64,000 nt of DNA, taken from assembly GCF_017304635.1 (NCBI RefSeq), contig NZ_JAFKMA010000001.1:868001-932000 (forward strand). Reading direction: 5' to 3'. A program made the position numbers and the translations under genes. Numbering within the stretch: the stretch's first letter is position 1; every line of letters starts with the position of its first letter. Shown here one piece after another: positions 21,192 through 30,144 of this stretch. Source of the DNA: Sphingomonas sp. (GTDB taxonomy: Bacteria > Pseudomonadota > Alphaproteobacteria > Sphingomonadales > Sphingomonadaceae). A model generated the notes under the pieces. That model was not told the DNA's origin and did not search any database. It was given only the letters and a program-made list of their open reading frames with translations.

Positions 21192-22148
21192 ATGCGGATC
21201 ATATTCATGGGAACGCCCGACTTCGCGGTGCCGACGCTCGATGCGCTGGTCGCGGCGGGGCATCGGGTCGTCGCCGCGTACAGCCAGCCGCCGCGCCCGG
21301 GCGGACGGCGCGGGCGCGAGTTGACGCCGTCGCCGGTGCAGGCGCGCGCGGAGGCGCTGGGCATCGCGGTGCGCACGCCGGTGTCGTTGCGCAATGCCGA
21401 GGCGCAGGCGGCGTTCGCGGCGCTCGGGGCCGACGTGGCGGTGGTTGCGGCCTATGGCCTGATCCTGCCGCAGGCGGTGCTGGATGCGCCGACGCACGGC
21501 TGCCTCAACGTCCACGGTTCGCTGCTGCCGCGCTGGCGGGGGGCGGCGCCGATCCAGCGGGCGATCCTGGCCGGCGATGCCGAGACCGGCGTCGGGATCA
21601 TGCAGATGGAGGCTGGGCTCGATACCGGGCCGGTTCTGCTGGAGGGACGGACGCCGATCGCGAACAAGACGGCAGGTGAGCTGACCGTGGAACTGGCGCA
21701 GATGGGTGCTCGGCTGATGGTCGAGGTGCTGGCTGACCTCCCCGCGTTTCCGCCCCAGCCGCAACCCGACGACGGCGTCACTTATGCCGGCAAGATCGAC
21801 AAGGCCGAACTTCGCCTCGATTTCTCGCAACCGAGCGAGCAGGTCGAGCGCCAGGTCCGCGCGTTCAATCCGCCGGGGGCGTTCTTCGAACTGAACGGCG
21901 AGCGTATCCGTGTGCTGTCTGCAGAGCCATATTCCCGCGAGAGCGGGAACCCAGGATTGCAAGCAACGCCGCCCGAGGCTCTGGACCCCCGCCTTCGCCG
22001 GGGAACGGTGGTGGACGATCGACTGACGATCCGATGCGGCGACGGCAGTAATTTGCGCCCCACCCTCGTCCAGCGCGCCGGGCGTGGCGTCATGACGCCA
22101 GACGATCTGCTCCGTGGTTTCCCCATCCCGCCCGGCACGCGGCTGTGA
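21192..22148 (+). CDS. fmt: Methionyl-tRNA formyltransferase, carrying an in-frame palindromic element
   Basis: Formylates initiator Met-tRNA. The 318-residue protein starts [19 protein letters not shown]. The catalytic domain has the [20 protein letters not shown] loop and the conserved Asp of GLDTGPVL. The C-terminal OB-fold domain ([15 protein letters not shown] onward) is interrupted at about residues 247-273 by sequence encoded by a bipartite palindrome (21931-22008), read as [10 protein letters not shown]...ALDPRLRRG. Family homology resumes at [14 protein letters not shown]. The reading frame stays open and the gene overlaps truA by 4 nt, so it is presumably functional with an enlarged loop. 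Confidence 0.94.
   Translation: MRIIFMGTPDFAVPTLDALVAAGHRVVAAYSQPPRPGGRRGRELTPSPVQARAEALGIAVRTPVSLRNAEAQAAFAALGADVAVVAAYGLILPQAVLDAPTHGCLNVHGSLLPRWRGAAPIQRAILAGDAETGVGIMQMEAGLDTGPVLLEGRTPIANKTAGELTVELAQMGARLMVEVLADLPAFPPQPQPDDGVTYAGKIDKAELRLDFSQPSEQVERQVRAFNPPGAFFELNGERIRVLSAEPYSRESGNPGLQATPPEALDPRLRRGTVVDDRLTIRCGDGSNLRPTLVQRAGRGVMTPDDLLRGFPIPPGTRL
21931..22008 (+). repeat. Bipartite palindromic element inserted in frame in fmt
   Basis: First hairpin at 21932-21949: 7-bp stem TTCCCGC/GCGGGAA with a GAGA loop. Second imperfect hairpin at 21986-22003 (CCCC/GGGG outer stem). Between them is a CCAGG/CTCTGG-flanked spacer. The architecture and flanking bases match the intergenic copy at 32611. 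It is translated within Fmt. Confidence 0.75.
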
Positions 22149-22885
22149 CTCGGTTCGCGCTGACGGTGGAATATGACGGCCGCCCGTTCATGGGCTGGCA
22201 GCGGCAGGATCACGGCCCCAGCGTCCAGGGCGCGATCGAGCGCGCCGCGTTCGAGATCACCGGCGAGACCGTCACCGTCCATGCCGCCGGCCGCACCGAC
22301 GCCGGCGTCCATGCGCTCGGCATGCGCGCGCACCTCGACGTGGCGCGTGCGATCACGCCGTTCCGGTTGATGGAGGCGCTCAATGCCCGGCTGCGGCCCG
22401 ATCCGGTCGCGGTGCTGGCGTGCGAAGCGGTCGCGGAAGACTGGCATGCGCGTTTCTCGGCGCTGGCGCGGCATTACGAATATCGCATGGTCACGCGCCG
22501 CGCGCCGCTGACGTGGGAGAAGGGGTTGGCGTGGCGGATCGCCCGCGAGCTCGACGCCGGTGCGATGCAAGACGCCGCGCAGGTGCTGGTCGGGCGGCAC
22601 GATTTCACGACGTTCCGCTCGGTGCATTGCCAGTCGGACAGCCCGGTCAAGACGCTCGACCGGCTCGATGTGGTGCGCGACGGCGACCGGCTGAGCGTGT
22701 TCGCGTCGGCGCGGTCGTTCCTGCATCACCAGGTGCGATCGATGGTCGGCTGCCTCGCGCTCGTCGGCGAGGGCAAGTGGTCTAAGCAGGACCTGCGCGC
22801 CGCGTTGGTGGCGGCCGATCGCACGGCATTGGGCTTCAACGCGCCGTCGGACGGGCTCTATTTCCTCCGCGCCGATTACCCTTAG
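22145..22885 (+). CDS. truA: tRNA pseudouridine(38-40) synthase TruA
   Basis: Isomerises uridines 38-40 in the tRNA anticodon stem. The 246-residue protein has the opening [16 protein letters not shown] and the catalytic Asp52 in [13 protein letters not shown]. The RHYEYRM and [14 protein letters not shown] motifs are also present. The GTG start overlaps the fmt stop. It ends 9 bp from the convergent RNA methyltransferase gene. Confidence 0.96.
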   Translation: MTRFALTVEYDGRPFMGWQRQDHGPSVQGAIERAAFEITGETVTVHAAGRTDAGVHALGMRAHLDVARAITPFRLMEALNARLRPDPVAVLACEAVAEDWHARFSALARHYEYRMVTRRAPLTWEKGLAWRIARELDAGAMQDAAQVLVGRHDFTTFRSVHCQSDSPVKTLDRLDVVRDGDRLSVFASARSFLHHQVRSMVGCLALVGEGKWSKQDLRAALVAADRTALGFNAPSDGLYFLRADYP

Positions 22886-22894
22886 CTTCTAGCC

Positions 22895-24076
22895 CTACCG
22901 GCTGAATCGCGCCGCCAGTTCGACATGCGTCGACCAGCGGAACTGGCCGACTGGTTGCACCCAGTCGAGGCGATAGCCACCTTCGCATAACATGCGAGCA
23001 TCACGCGCAAAACTGCTGGGATTGCACGAGACATAGGCGATGACCGGCGTCTGCGAGGCGGCCAGCGCCGCCGCCTGCTCGCGCGCGCCGGCGCGGGGCG
23101 GGTCGAGCACGATCGCGGCGAACCGGTCGAGCTCGGCGGTGGTCAGCGGGCGGCGATAGAGGTCGCGATGCTCGGCGAACACCGCGCGTCCCGCCCGCGC
23201 GCTCGCCGCCTTGAGCGACAGGATCGCGTCGCGCGCCGCCTCCGCCGCATAGACCTTCGCATCCAGCGCCAGCGCGAACGTGCCGAGCCCGGCGAACAGG
23301 TCGGCGACCATGCCCGCGCCGCCCACCGCCTCGCGCACCGCGGCGACCAGCGCCGCCTCGCCATCCGCGGTCGCTTGCAGGAAGCTGCCCGGCGGCAACG
23401 GCACCGCGACGCCGCCCAACGTGATCGTGACCGGCTCGGGTTCCCACCGCGTCTCCGCACCCAGCCCGTCGTCGATCGCGAACCGGGCGACCGCATGCTG
23501 TTGGCAGAACGCGATGATCGCCTCCGCCGCCGCCAGCCCCTCCGCGCGTGCCGTCACCAGCAGGTCGGCGCCCTGGTCGCTCCACGTCATGTGGACGTCG
23601 CCGCGTCGCTTCAGTCCCAGCCGCGCCAGCAGCTTGCGAAGCGGCGCGACCAGCGCGAACAGTTCGGGGCGCAGGATGTGGCACTCGCGGATATCGACCA
23701 GCGCGTGGCTCTGCGCGGCGCTGAACCCGATGCGGATCGCGCCGCCGCCCGGCTCGGCGTGCAGCGTGGCGCGGCGGCGGGTACGCGGCGGCGACAGGAT
23801 CGGCGCGCGGATGTCGGCGGTCAGGTCCTGCGCGGCCAGCGCGCCGGCGATGCGGTCGGTGACGAACTGCGCATAGGCGGCATCGTCGAGATGCTGGAGC
23901 TGACACCCGCCGCAAGTCGGGAAGTGCCGGCAGGGCGGCGTCTGGTGGTGCGGCCCGGGGATGACGTCGCCGCTGGTGGTGAGGGTATCGCCCGGTGCGG
24001 CCAGCGCGGCATGGCGGCCGTCCGCCGTCACGCCCTCGCCCCGCGCGGCGACGCGAACGATCGTGTCCCCACTCAC
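22895..24076 (-). CDS. RumA/TrmA-family 5-methyluridine RNA methyltransferase
   Basis: A 393-residue class I SAM methyltransferase with an Fe-S cluster. A TRAM-like N-terminus precedes cluster cysteines at 49, 55 and 58 (CRHFPTCGGCQ), with a fourth in RECHILR. The substrate loop is LPPGSFLQA, the SAM motif VADLFAGLGTFALAL, then VLDPPRAGA. The catalytic Cys lies in YVSCNPSSFARD. The family makes m5U in 23S rRNA (RlmD/RlmC) or related sites; the exact target is not determined by sequence. The start overlaps the nnr stop by 4 nt. Confidence 0.9.
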   Translation of the reverse strand: MSGDTIVRVAARGEGVTADGRHAALAAPGDTLTTSGDVIPGPHHQTPPCRHFPTCGGCQLQHLDDAAYAQFVTDRIAGALAAQDLTADIRAPILSPPRTRRRATLHAEPGGGAIRIGFSAAQSHALVDIRECHILRPELFALVAPLRKLLARLGLKRRGDVHMTWSDQGADLLVTARAEGLAAAEAIIAFCQQHAVARFAIDDGLGAETRWEPEPVTITLGGVAVPLPPGSFLQATADGEAALVAAVREAVGGAGMVADLFAGLGTFALALDAKVYAAEAARDAILSLKAASARAGRAVFAEHRDLYRRPLTTAELDRFAAIVLDPPRAGAREQAAALAASQTPVIAYVSCNPSSFARDARMLCEGGYRLDWVQPVGQFRWSTHVELAARFSR

Positions 24077-25485
24077 AGCGCGGCTCGCACAGGCGACAGT
24101 TCGCGCGCAAGGTCATCGGCCAGGAATGCGCCACCCAGCCGCCGCGCCGCCTCGGCATGCATCCAGACGGCGGCGGCGGCGGGGTCACCGATCGCGATGC
24201 TCACCATCGCGGCGGCGACGGTGCCGGCCAGCACGTCGCCGGTACCGGCGGTCGACAGCCAGCGCCGGCGGTCGGCCGACACGAACGCCTCGCCATGTCG
24301 CGTCGCGACGACGGTATCAGGCCCCTTGAACACCACCGTCGCCCCGGCGCGCTTCGCCGCCGCCAGCGCCGCGTCGATCTTGCTGCCACGCCAGTCGCCG
24401 AACAGCGCCTGGAACTCGCCGGCATGCGGTGTCAACACGACATCGTCGTCGTCCCGCGCGGCGAACGCGGCGAACGCCGTGTCGTCGAGCAGGTGCAGCG
24501 CATCGCCATCGACCACCAGCCGCTCGCCGCTGGCGATCGCCGCCGCCAGCCGCTCGCGCGCTGTCTCGTCGCGACCGAGCCCGGGTCCGACCACCACCAC
24601 ATTGTTGCGCTTGCCGTGGATCACATCGCGCAGCGCGTGCGACGACCACGGCCGCCCTACGATCGCATGCGGCACGGCATCGGCATCGTCGTCGCCCAGT
24701 AGCGTGACATAGCCCGCCCCGCCATGCGCCGCCGCTGCCGCCGCCAGCCGCGCGGCACCGGGCATCCCGCCACCGATCACGACGACTAGCCCGCGCGAAT
24801 ATTTGTGATCGTCGACCTGCGGGCGGAGGAACCCCGGCCGCGCCATCACGTGCGCGATCGGATCGTCCAGCGTCAGGCCGAGGTCGATCACGCGAACCTC
24901 GCCACCATAGGGCGCCGCCGGCATCAGCAGGTGCGAGGGCTTCACCGCGCCCAGCGCCAGCGTGACGTCGACCGCACCGATCTGCTCCTCGGCGAACACG
25001 GCGCCGGTGTCGGTATCGACGCGGCTCGGCAGATCGACCGCGATCGACAGGCGGGCGGCAGCGATCGCCGTGCCGAGCGCGGCGGCCGTCGCGGCATCGG
25101 GCGCTCGCGACAGTCCGGTGCCGAACAGCGCATCGACCATGACGGGGGCCGGTTCGGCGTCGGCGAGGGCGGCGACCGGGCCGTCCCACGCCGCGCAGGC
25201 AGCACTCGCCGCTGCGCTCTTGGGCTCGCCCGTCGCCGCGACGCGTACCTCGACACCGTTCGCGCGTAGCACCCGCGCCGCGACATAGCCGTCGCCGCCA
25301 TTGTTGCCGGGCCCGCACAGTATCTGCACCGCGGAACCCGCCGCGAGCCGCCGTACCGCCTCCGCCACCCCGGTGCCGGCGCGTTCCATCAACGTCTCGA
25401 CGCTCGTACCGGCCGCGATCGCGCGCGCTTCGGCCGCGCGCACCTGCGCGGCAGTCAAGATCGGCTGGCCGTCGATCGGGATCAC
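24073..25485 (-). CDS. nnr: Bifunctional NAD(P)HX epimerase / ADP-dependent dehydratase
   Basis: Repairs hydrated NAD(P)H. The 470-residue fusion has an N-terminal YjeF_N epimerase domain (1-205; LMERAGTGVAEAV, CGPGNNGGDGYVAAR, VDALFGTGLSR, DLPSRVDTDTG). The C-terminal ribokinase-like dehydratase domain follows (215-460; VVGPGLGRDETA, LTPHAGEFQALFG, STAGTGDVLAG). Both active sites look intact. It is linked by 4-nt overlaps to a small lipoprotein gene upstream and the RNA methyltransferase downstream. Confidence 0.94.
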   Translation of the reverse strand: MIPIDGQPILTAAQVRAAEARAIAAGTSVETLMERAGTGVAEAVRRLAAGSAVQILCGPGNNGGDGYVAARVLRANGVEVRVAATGEPKSAAASAACAAWDGPVAALADAEPAPVMVDALFGTGLSRAPDAATAAALGTAIAAARLSIAVDLPSRVDTDTGAVFAEEQIGAVDVTLALGAVKPSHLLMPAAPYGGEVRVIDLGLTLDDPIAHVMARPGFLRPQVDDHKYSRGLVVVIGGGMPGAARLAAAAAAHGGAGYVTLLGDDDADAVPHAIVGRPWSSHALRDVIHGKRNNVVVVGPGLGRDETARERLAAAIASGERLVVDGDALHLLDDTAFAAFAARDDDDVVLTPHAGEFQALFGDWRGSKIDAALAAAKRAGATVVFKGPDTVVATRHGEAFVSADRRRWLSTAGTGDVLAGTVAAAMVSIAIGDPAAAAVWMHAEAARRLGGAFLADDLARELSPVRAAL

Positions 25486-25877
25486 GGCTTGCCTTGCCCC
25501 TTGATCGTCGCGGGCAGGCGATAGCGGTCGCCGCCGATCGCGACTTCGATCTCGCCGTTGCCGACCACCGTGACCTTGGCGGCTTCCGCGCCATCGGCGG
25601 CCACCAGCCCGCGTCCGTCCTTGACCGCGAGCAGGCGGTGGAACCCGCCATCGGGATTGTGCACCGTCAGCACGAGGCCCTGCGCCGACTGGATACGGTC
25701 GAGCGTGCAGCTTCGCGATAACGCCTCGCTGCCCGCGACCGCGCAGACGATGCGGCCGTCATCCACAGCGGTCGCGTTGGATTCGGCCATGACGCGCGTG
25801 AACGCGGCGTTGTTGGCCGATTGGCGGTCGCACGCCGATACGAGCAGCAGCATGGCGGCACAGGAAAGGTATCGCAT
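25482..25877 (-). CDS. Small putative lipoprotein of unknown function
   Basis: A 131-residue protein with a lipoprotein signal: MRYLSCAAMLLLVSAC, where Cys16 would be lipidated after LVSA. The mature part holds a Cys pair (IVCAVAG and RSCTLDR, possibly a disulfide). A beta-rich domain follows (GLVLTVHNPDGGFHRLLAV, KVTVVGNGEIEVAIGGDRY). I do not recognise a named family. Its stop overlaps the nnr start as ATGA, so the two are probably cotranscribed. Confidence 0.78.
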   Translation of the reverse strand: MRYLSCAAMLLLVSACDRQSANNAAFTRVMAESNATAVDDGRIVCAVAGSEALSRSCTLDRIQSAQGLVLTVHNPDGGFHRLLAVKDGRGLVAADGAEAAKVTVVGNGEIEVAIGGDRYRLPATIKGQGKP

Positions 25878-25944
25878 TTCCGGGCATCTAGCCGCTCATG
25901 CGCGGCCGGGATAGCGGCTCGGCATGTCGCGTTCGTCCGACCCC

Positions 25945-26763
25945 TCAGGTCAGCGTGGACGCGAGATACCACCAGTCCGGCCGATCCCGCGCGATCGCGG
26001 CGTGAGCGGCGTTACACGTGGCGGCATCGGCGAACAGAGCAAAGCACGTCGCGCCCGAGCCCGACATTCGCGCGAGCGTCACGCCCGGCTGCGCCTCCAG
26101 CCGCTCGACCACCTCGCCGATCACCGGGGCCAGCGTCCTCGCCGGCGCTTCGAGGTCGTTGCGCCCGCTCGCGACATCGTCGAGCGCGCCGCGATCCCGG
26201 CCGTCCCAGCATGCGAACACCGCCGCGGTCGAGACGCCGACGCGCGGGTTGACGAGCAGCACCGGGGTCCCGGCAAGGTCGGATGCCGGCCGCAGCACCT
26301 CGCCGCGCCCGCTGCCATAGGCGCTCCGCCCGATCAGGCAGGCGGGAACGTCGGAACCGAGGTCGGCCGCGAGCGCGATCAGTTCCGGCGCATCGGGCGC
26401 CACACCGCTCAGCCGCGCCAGTGCGCGGAGCGTCGCGGCGGCGTCGGCCGACCCTCCGCCGATCCCGGAGGCGACCGGCAGATGCTTGTCGAGGCCGATC
26501 GCCAGCGGCGGCAACGGCGCGATCCGCGCGGCGAACACATCGCGCGCGGCGAGGACGAGGTTACCGCCCTGCCCCGCCAGATCGCCGGCGAACGGTCCGG
26601 TGATCGTGAAGCCGTCGGCGGCGGCCGGCGCGACCGTCACGCTGTCGCCGTCGCGCAGCAAGGCGAACAACGTCTCGATGTCGTGATATCCGTCCGCGCG
26701 ACGCCGCCGGACATGGAGTGCGAGGTTGATCTTGGCCGGCGCCGGCTCGACGATCGTCGTCAC
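25945..26763 (-). CDS. ispE: 4-diphosphocytidyl-2-C-methyl-D-erythritol kinase
   Basis: GHMP kinase of the MEP isoprenoid pathway. The 272-residue protein starts with GTG (MTTIVEPAPAKINLALHVRRRR), the family N-terminus. The ATP-binding motif PVASGIGGGSADAAATL is at about residue 93. The C-terminal GHMP motif ARMSGSGATCFALF is intact, as is the DGYHDIETLF substrate region. The start overlaps the stop of the upstream TPR gene by 4 nt (GTGA). Confidence 0.96.
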   Translation of the reverse strand: MTTIVEPAPAKINLALHVRRRRADGYHDIETLFALLRDGDSVTVAPAAADGFTITGPFAGDLAGQGGNLVLAARDVFAARIAPLPPLAIGLDKHLPVASGIGGGSADAAATLRALARLSGVAPDAPELIALAADLGSDVPACLIGRSAYGSGRGEVLRPASDLAGTPVLLVNPRVGVSTAAVFACWDGRDRGALDDVASGRNDLEAPARTLAPVIGEVVERLEAQPGVTLARMSGSGATCFALFADAATCNAAHAAIARDRPDWWYLASTLT

Positions 26764-28397
26764 GATGCGAGACCGTCGCGCAGCTTCGTCTCGATCCGCA
26801 GCACCGCCGCGCCGTCGGCCACCACCAGCGCCGCGCGCCAGGCATAGCGCGCCTCGTACCGCCGCCCCGCCGCCCAATAGGCGTCGCCGAGATGCTCGGC
26901 GATCGACGAGTCGGCCGGCGCCTGCCGCGATGCCGTCTCCAGCAACGGCAGCGCGCGGGCACCGTCGCCCTGTCGCAGATACGCCCACGCCAGCGCGCCC
27001 GAAATCTCGGGCTTGTCGGGGGTCAGGGTGTTGGCGCGCTCGAGCATCGCGACGGCGCGGGGCAAATCCTCGCCGCGCGCGACCAGCGCCGCGCCGTAGG
27101 ATGTCAGCGCCACTGCCTCGTTGCCGCCGAGCTTCACCGCGCGGTCGAACGCCGCGCGCGCCTGTCGCCAGTCTCCGGCGCTGTCGTTGGCGGTCGCGAT
27201 CTGCAACCATATTTCCCACCCCGCATCCTTGCCCATGCGATCCCGCGCGCGGTCATAGGCAGCAATTGCCTCGCGCGGGTGGCCGTTATCGGCGAGCAGG
27301 TCGGCATAGACCTGCGCCGCGGTCGCGCTCGCCCCGGGCGCTTCGGCCAGCGCCTTGGCCGCCGCGAGCGATCCGGCATCGTCGCCGCTCGCGCGGAGCA
27401 GCCCGATATGGAGCTGCGCCGCCGGCCCGCGAAACGCGCTCGTCGGCGCCACCTCGCCCAGCACCGCCAGCGCGCGGCGGTACGCCTTCATCCGCCCGAG
27501 CGCGCGCGCCAATACCAGCCGCGCGCGATCGTCGCTCGGGTCGAGCAGCAGCGCGCTGCGCGTCAGCGCCACCGCCAGCGGGGCGGTGCGAGCATCGTCG
27601 AGGTCGGCGGCGACGCGGGTGAACAGGCGCGAGACGCCGAACGCGGCCGACGGTTTCGCGACCGGGATCGCGGCACGAAAGCCCGCGACCTCGACATCGT
27701 TCCCCGCGACCAGCTTCATCGCGATGTCGCTTTTGCCCTGCCCCGCCAGCAGTTCGGCGGCGGCATAGCGCAGGTCGAGTTCGCCGCTGCTGTCCGCCAG
27801 CAATGCCTGAAGGTCGGGCACCGCCACGTCGAAGCGGTTGGTCGCGATCAGCAGGAGGGCGCGGTTTTCGCGGACGACGCGCGCGAAGGCGCCGGTCTGT
27901 TTCGTCGCCACGAGCGTTCCGGCCGGGTCGACGGCGTTGCCCAGACTGCCCCACGCGGCGATCACCGGGGTCAGGAAATCGAGCGGGCCGTCCTTCATCG
28001 CCGCGAGTGCGCGGGCCAAAGCAGCGGTGTCGCCGCCATGGATCGCATCGGCGACGCGGAGCAGCGACACCTCGGCCGCGATCGCGCCATTCCCCGGCCG
28101 GCTCGTATCGAGCGCGGTCGTCGCCGCGCGCCGCGCCAGCGCCAGATCGCCCGCCGCCATCGCCTCGCGCCATGTCCGGGCCGCGATCGCGGGATCGTCG
28201 GGGGTGGCCGCCAACACGCGCGCATAGTCGCTCGCCGCCGCGCCGACTTCGCCCCGCGCTTCGGCCGCGCGAGCGCGTACGTACGCCGCGAAGCGCTCGA
28301 TCTGTGCGACAGCGGGCAGCGACGCGACGGCCAGCGCCAGCGTCGCGGCGCTCAGCGCCAGGCGGCTACATGTTGGGATAGTTCGGTCCCCCGCCAC
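26760..28397 (-). CDS. Exported tetratricopeptide-repeat protein
   Basis: A 545-residue protein. The GTG at 28397 gives MAGDRTIPTCSRLALSAATLALAVASLPAVAQ split as a short polar lead and a signal peptide ending PAVAQ; any longer start runs back through the ETF-QO gene in another frame. The mature protein is almost entirely TPR-like helical repeats, clearest at the C-terminus (AVAMLERANTLTPDKPEISGA; ALPLLETASRQAPADSSIAEHL). The last repeats resemble the cycle seen in other proteobacterial outer-membrane assembly and secretion TPR proteins. The partner is unknown. The start overlaps the ETF-QO 3' end by about 32 nt, and the stop overlaps ispE. Confidence 0.82.
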   Translation of the reverse strand: MAGDRTIPTCSRLALSAATLALAVASLPAVAQIERFAAYVRARAAEARGEVGAAASDYARVLAATPDDPAIAARTWREAMAAGDLALARRAATTALDTSRPGNGAIAAEVSLLRVADAIHGGDTAALARALAAMKDGPLDFLTPVIAAWGSLGNAVDPAGTLVATKQTGAFARVVRENRALLLIATNRFDVAVPDLQALLADSSGELDLRYAAAELLAGQGKSDIAMKLVAGNDVEVAGFRAAIPVAKPSAAFGVSRLFTRVAADLDDARTAPLAVALTRSALLLDPSDDRARLVLARALGRMKAYRRALAVLGEVAPTSAFRGPAAQLHIGLLRASGDDAGSLAAAKALAEAPGASATAAQVYADLLADNGHPREAIAAYDRARDRMGKDAGWEIWLQIATANDSAGDWRQARAAFDRAVKLGGNEAVALTSYGAALVARGEDLPRAVAMLERANTLTPDKPEISGALAWAYLRQGDGARALPLLETASRQAPADSSIAEHLGDAYWAAGRRYEARYAWRAALVVADGAAVLRIETKLRDGLAS

Positions 28398-30024
28398 CCT
28401 CGGGCACGACCCAGACGATGTTCTGCGTCGGATCCTTGATGTCGCACGTCTTGCAATGGACGCAGTTCTGCGCGTTGATGACAAACTTCGGATCGCCGGT
28501 TTCCTGACCGACGATCTCGTACACGCCGGCCGGGCAATAACGCTGCGCCGGCTCGTCATACATCGGCAGGTCGTAGGCGACCGGAATATCCGGGTCCTTC
28601 AGCGTCAGGTGGACCGGCTGGTCTTCCTCGTGATTGGTGTTCGACAGGAACACCGACGACAGCCGGTCGAAGGTCAGCACGCCGTCCGGCTTGGGATAGG
28701 CGATCGGCTGGACCTGGTCCTTGCGCCACAGGCTCTTGTGGTCGGGATGGTGCTTCATCGTGAAGGGCATGCGGATGCCCCAGCTTTCCAGCCACATGTT
28801 GATACCCGCCAGTACCGTCCCGAATCCCTCGCCGAACTTCTCGACCAGCGGCAGCACGTTGCGGACGACCGACAGTTCCTTCTTCACCCAACTCGCGTCG
28901 TACGCCTCGGTGTAGGCGGTCAGTTCGTCGCCTTCACGCCCCGCCTGGACGGCGGCGTAAGCGGCGTCGGCGGCCATCATGCCGGACTTCATCGCCGTAT
29001 GCGTGCCCTTGATCCGCGGCACGTTGAGGAAACCGGCGGTGTCGCCGATCAGCGCGGCGCCCGGCATCACCAGCTTCGGCACCGACTGATAGCCGCCGTC
29101 GCTGATCGCGCGCGCACCGTACGACACGCGCTTGCCGCCCTCCAGGATCTCGGCGATCGCCGGATGCGTCTTCCAGCGCTGCATCTCTTGGAACGGCGAG
29201 AGATATGGGTTCGAATAATTGAGCCACGTCACGAAGCCGAGCGCGACCTGCCCGTTGGCCTGGTGATAGAGGAAACCGCCACCGTTCGATCCCGTCTCGC
29301 TGAGCGGCCAGCCCTGGGTGTGGATGACGCGGCCGGCGGCATGTTTCTCCGGCGCGATGTCCCACAATTCCTTGATGCCGAGGCCATAGACCTGCGGCTC
29401 GCAATCGGCGCGCAGGTCGAAGCGATCGACCAGTTGCCGCGTCAGATGCCCCCGCGCGCCCTCCGCGAAGAAGGTGTATTTGGCGTGGAGCTCCAGCCCC
29501 GGCTGGTAATCGGGCTTGTGATGCCCGTCGCGCGCGACGCCCATGTCGCCGGTCGCGACGCCTTTTACCGTCCCGTCCTCGGCATAGAGGATCTCGGCGG
29601 CGGCGAAGCCCGGGAATATCTCGACGCCCAGCTCCTCGGCCTTGCCCGCCAGCCAGCGGCATAGGTTGCCCAGGCTGCCGGTATAGGTGCCCTTGTTGTG
29701 CATGAAACCCGGCGTGAAGACGTGCGGCATGCCGAACTTGCGTTTCTTCGACAGCATCCAGTGCTGGTTGTCGTTGACCGGCACCTCGGCCATCGGACAG
29801 CCCTGCTCGCGCCAGTCGGGGATCAGTTCGTCGAGGCTGCGCGGATCGATCACCGCACCCGACAGGATGTGCGCGCCGACCTCCGACCCTTTTTCCAGCA
29901 CGCACACGGACAGCTCGCCGCCCTGTTCGGTGGCCAGCTGCTTCAGCCGGATCGCCGCCGACAGGCCCGCCGGCCCGGCGCCGACGATCACCACGTCGTA
30001 CGGCATCGACTCGCGTTCGCTCAT
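28366..30024 (-). CDS. Electron-transfer flavoprotein:ubiquinone oxidoreductase
   Basis: Inner-membrane-associated flavoprotein that passes electrons from ETF (fed by acyl-CoA and amino-acid dehydrogenases) to ubiquinone. The 552-residue protein has the FAD dinucleotide fold DVVIVGAGPAGLSAAIRL near residue 10 and a ubiquinone/membrane loop region in the middle. The C-terminal 4Fe-4S domain shows cysteines in RYCPAGVYE and NCVHCKTCDIKDPTQNI. The protein ends GGGGPNYPNM, a typical ETF-QO terminus. It is divergent from the UDG-like gene. Confidence 0.96.
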   Translation of the reverse strand: MSERESMPYDVVIVGAGPAGLSAAIRLKQLATEQGGELSVCVLEKGSEVGAHILSGAVIDPRSLDELIPDWREQGCPMAEVPVNDNQHWMLSKKRKFGMPHVFTPGFMHNKGTYTGSLGNLCRWLAGKAEELGVEIFPGFAAAEILYAEDGTVKGVATGDMGVARDGHHKPDYQPGLELHAKYTFFAEGARGHLTRQLVDRFDLRADCEPQVYGLGIKELWDIAPEKHAAGRVIHTQGWPLSETGSNGGGFLYHQANGQVALGFVTWLNYSNPYLSPFQEMQRWKTHPAIAEILEGGKRVSYGARAISDGGYQSVPKLVMPGAALIGDTAGFLNVPRIKGTHTAMKSGMMAADAAYAAVQAGREGDELTAYTEAYDASWVKKELSVVRNVLPLVEKFGEGFGTVLAGINMWLESWGIRMPFTMKHHPDHKSLWRKDQVQPIAYPKPDGVLTFDRLSSVFLSNTNHEEDQPVHLTLKDPDIPVAYDLPMYDEPAQRYCPAGVYEIVGQETGDPKFVINAQNCVHCKTCDIKDPTQNIVWVVPEGGGGPNYPNM

Positions 30025-30144
30025 CCCACTCTCTCCCCATCGCGTCGGCCGGACCGATCATCGCACGATGACAACGGTTTGTCGGAACATGCGGTGCCCG
30101 TGAATTGACCCCGCCGTCAACCTCGGCTGCTATGCAAAACGGGT

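Noticed and set aside
26760-28559. Longer N-terminus for the TPR protein, beginning at 28559
   Set aside because: The extra 54 residues are Ser/Arg-rich and overlap ETF-QO coding sequence. The signal peptide after 28397 marks the start.
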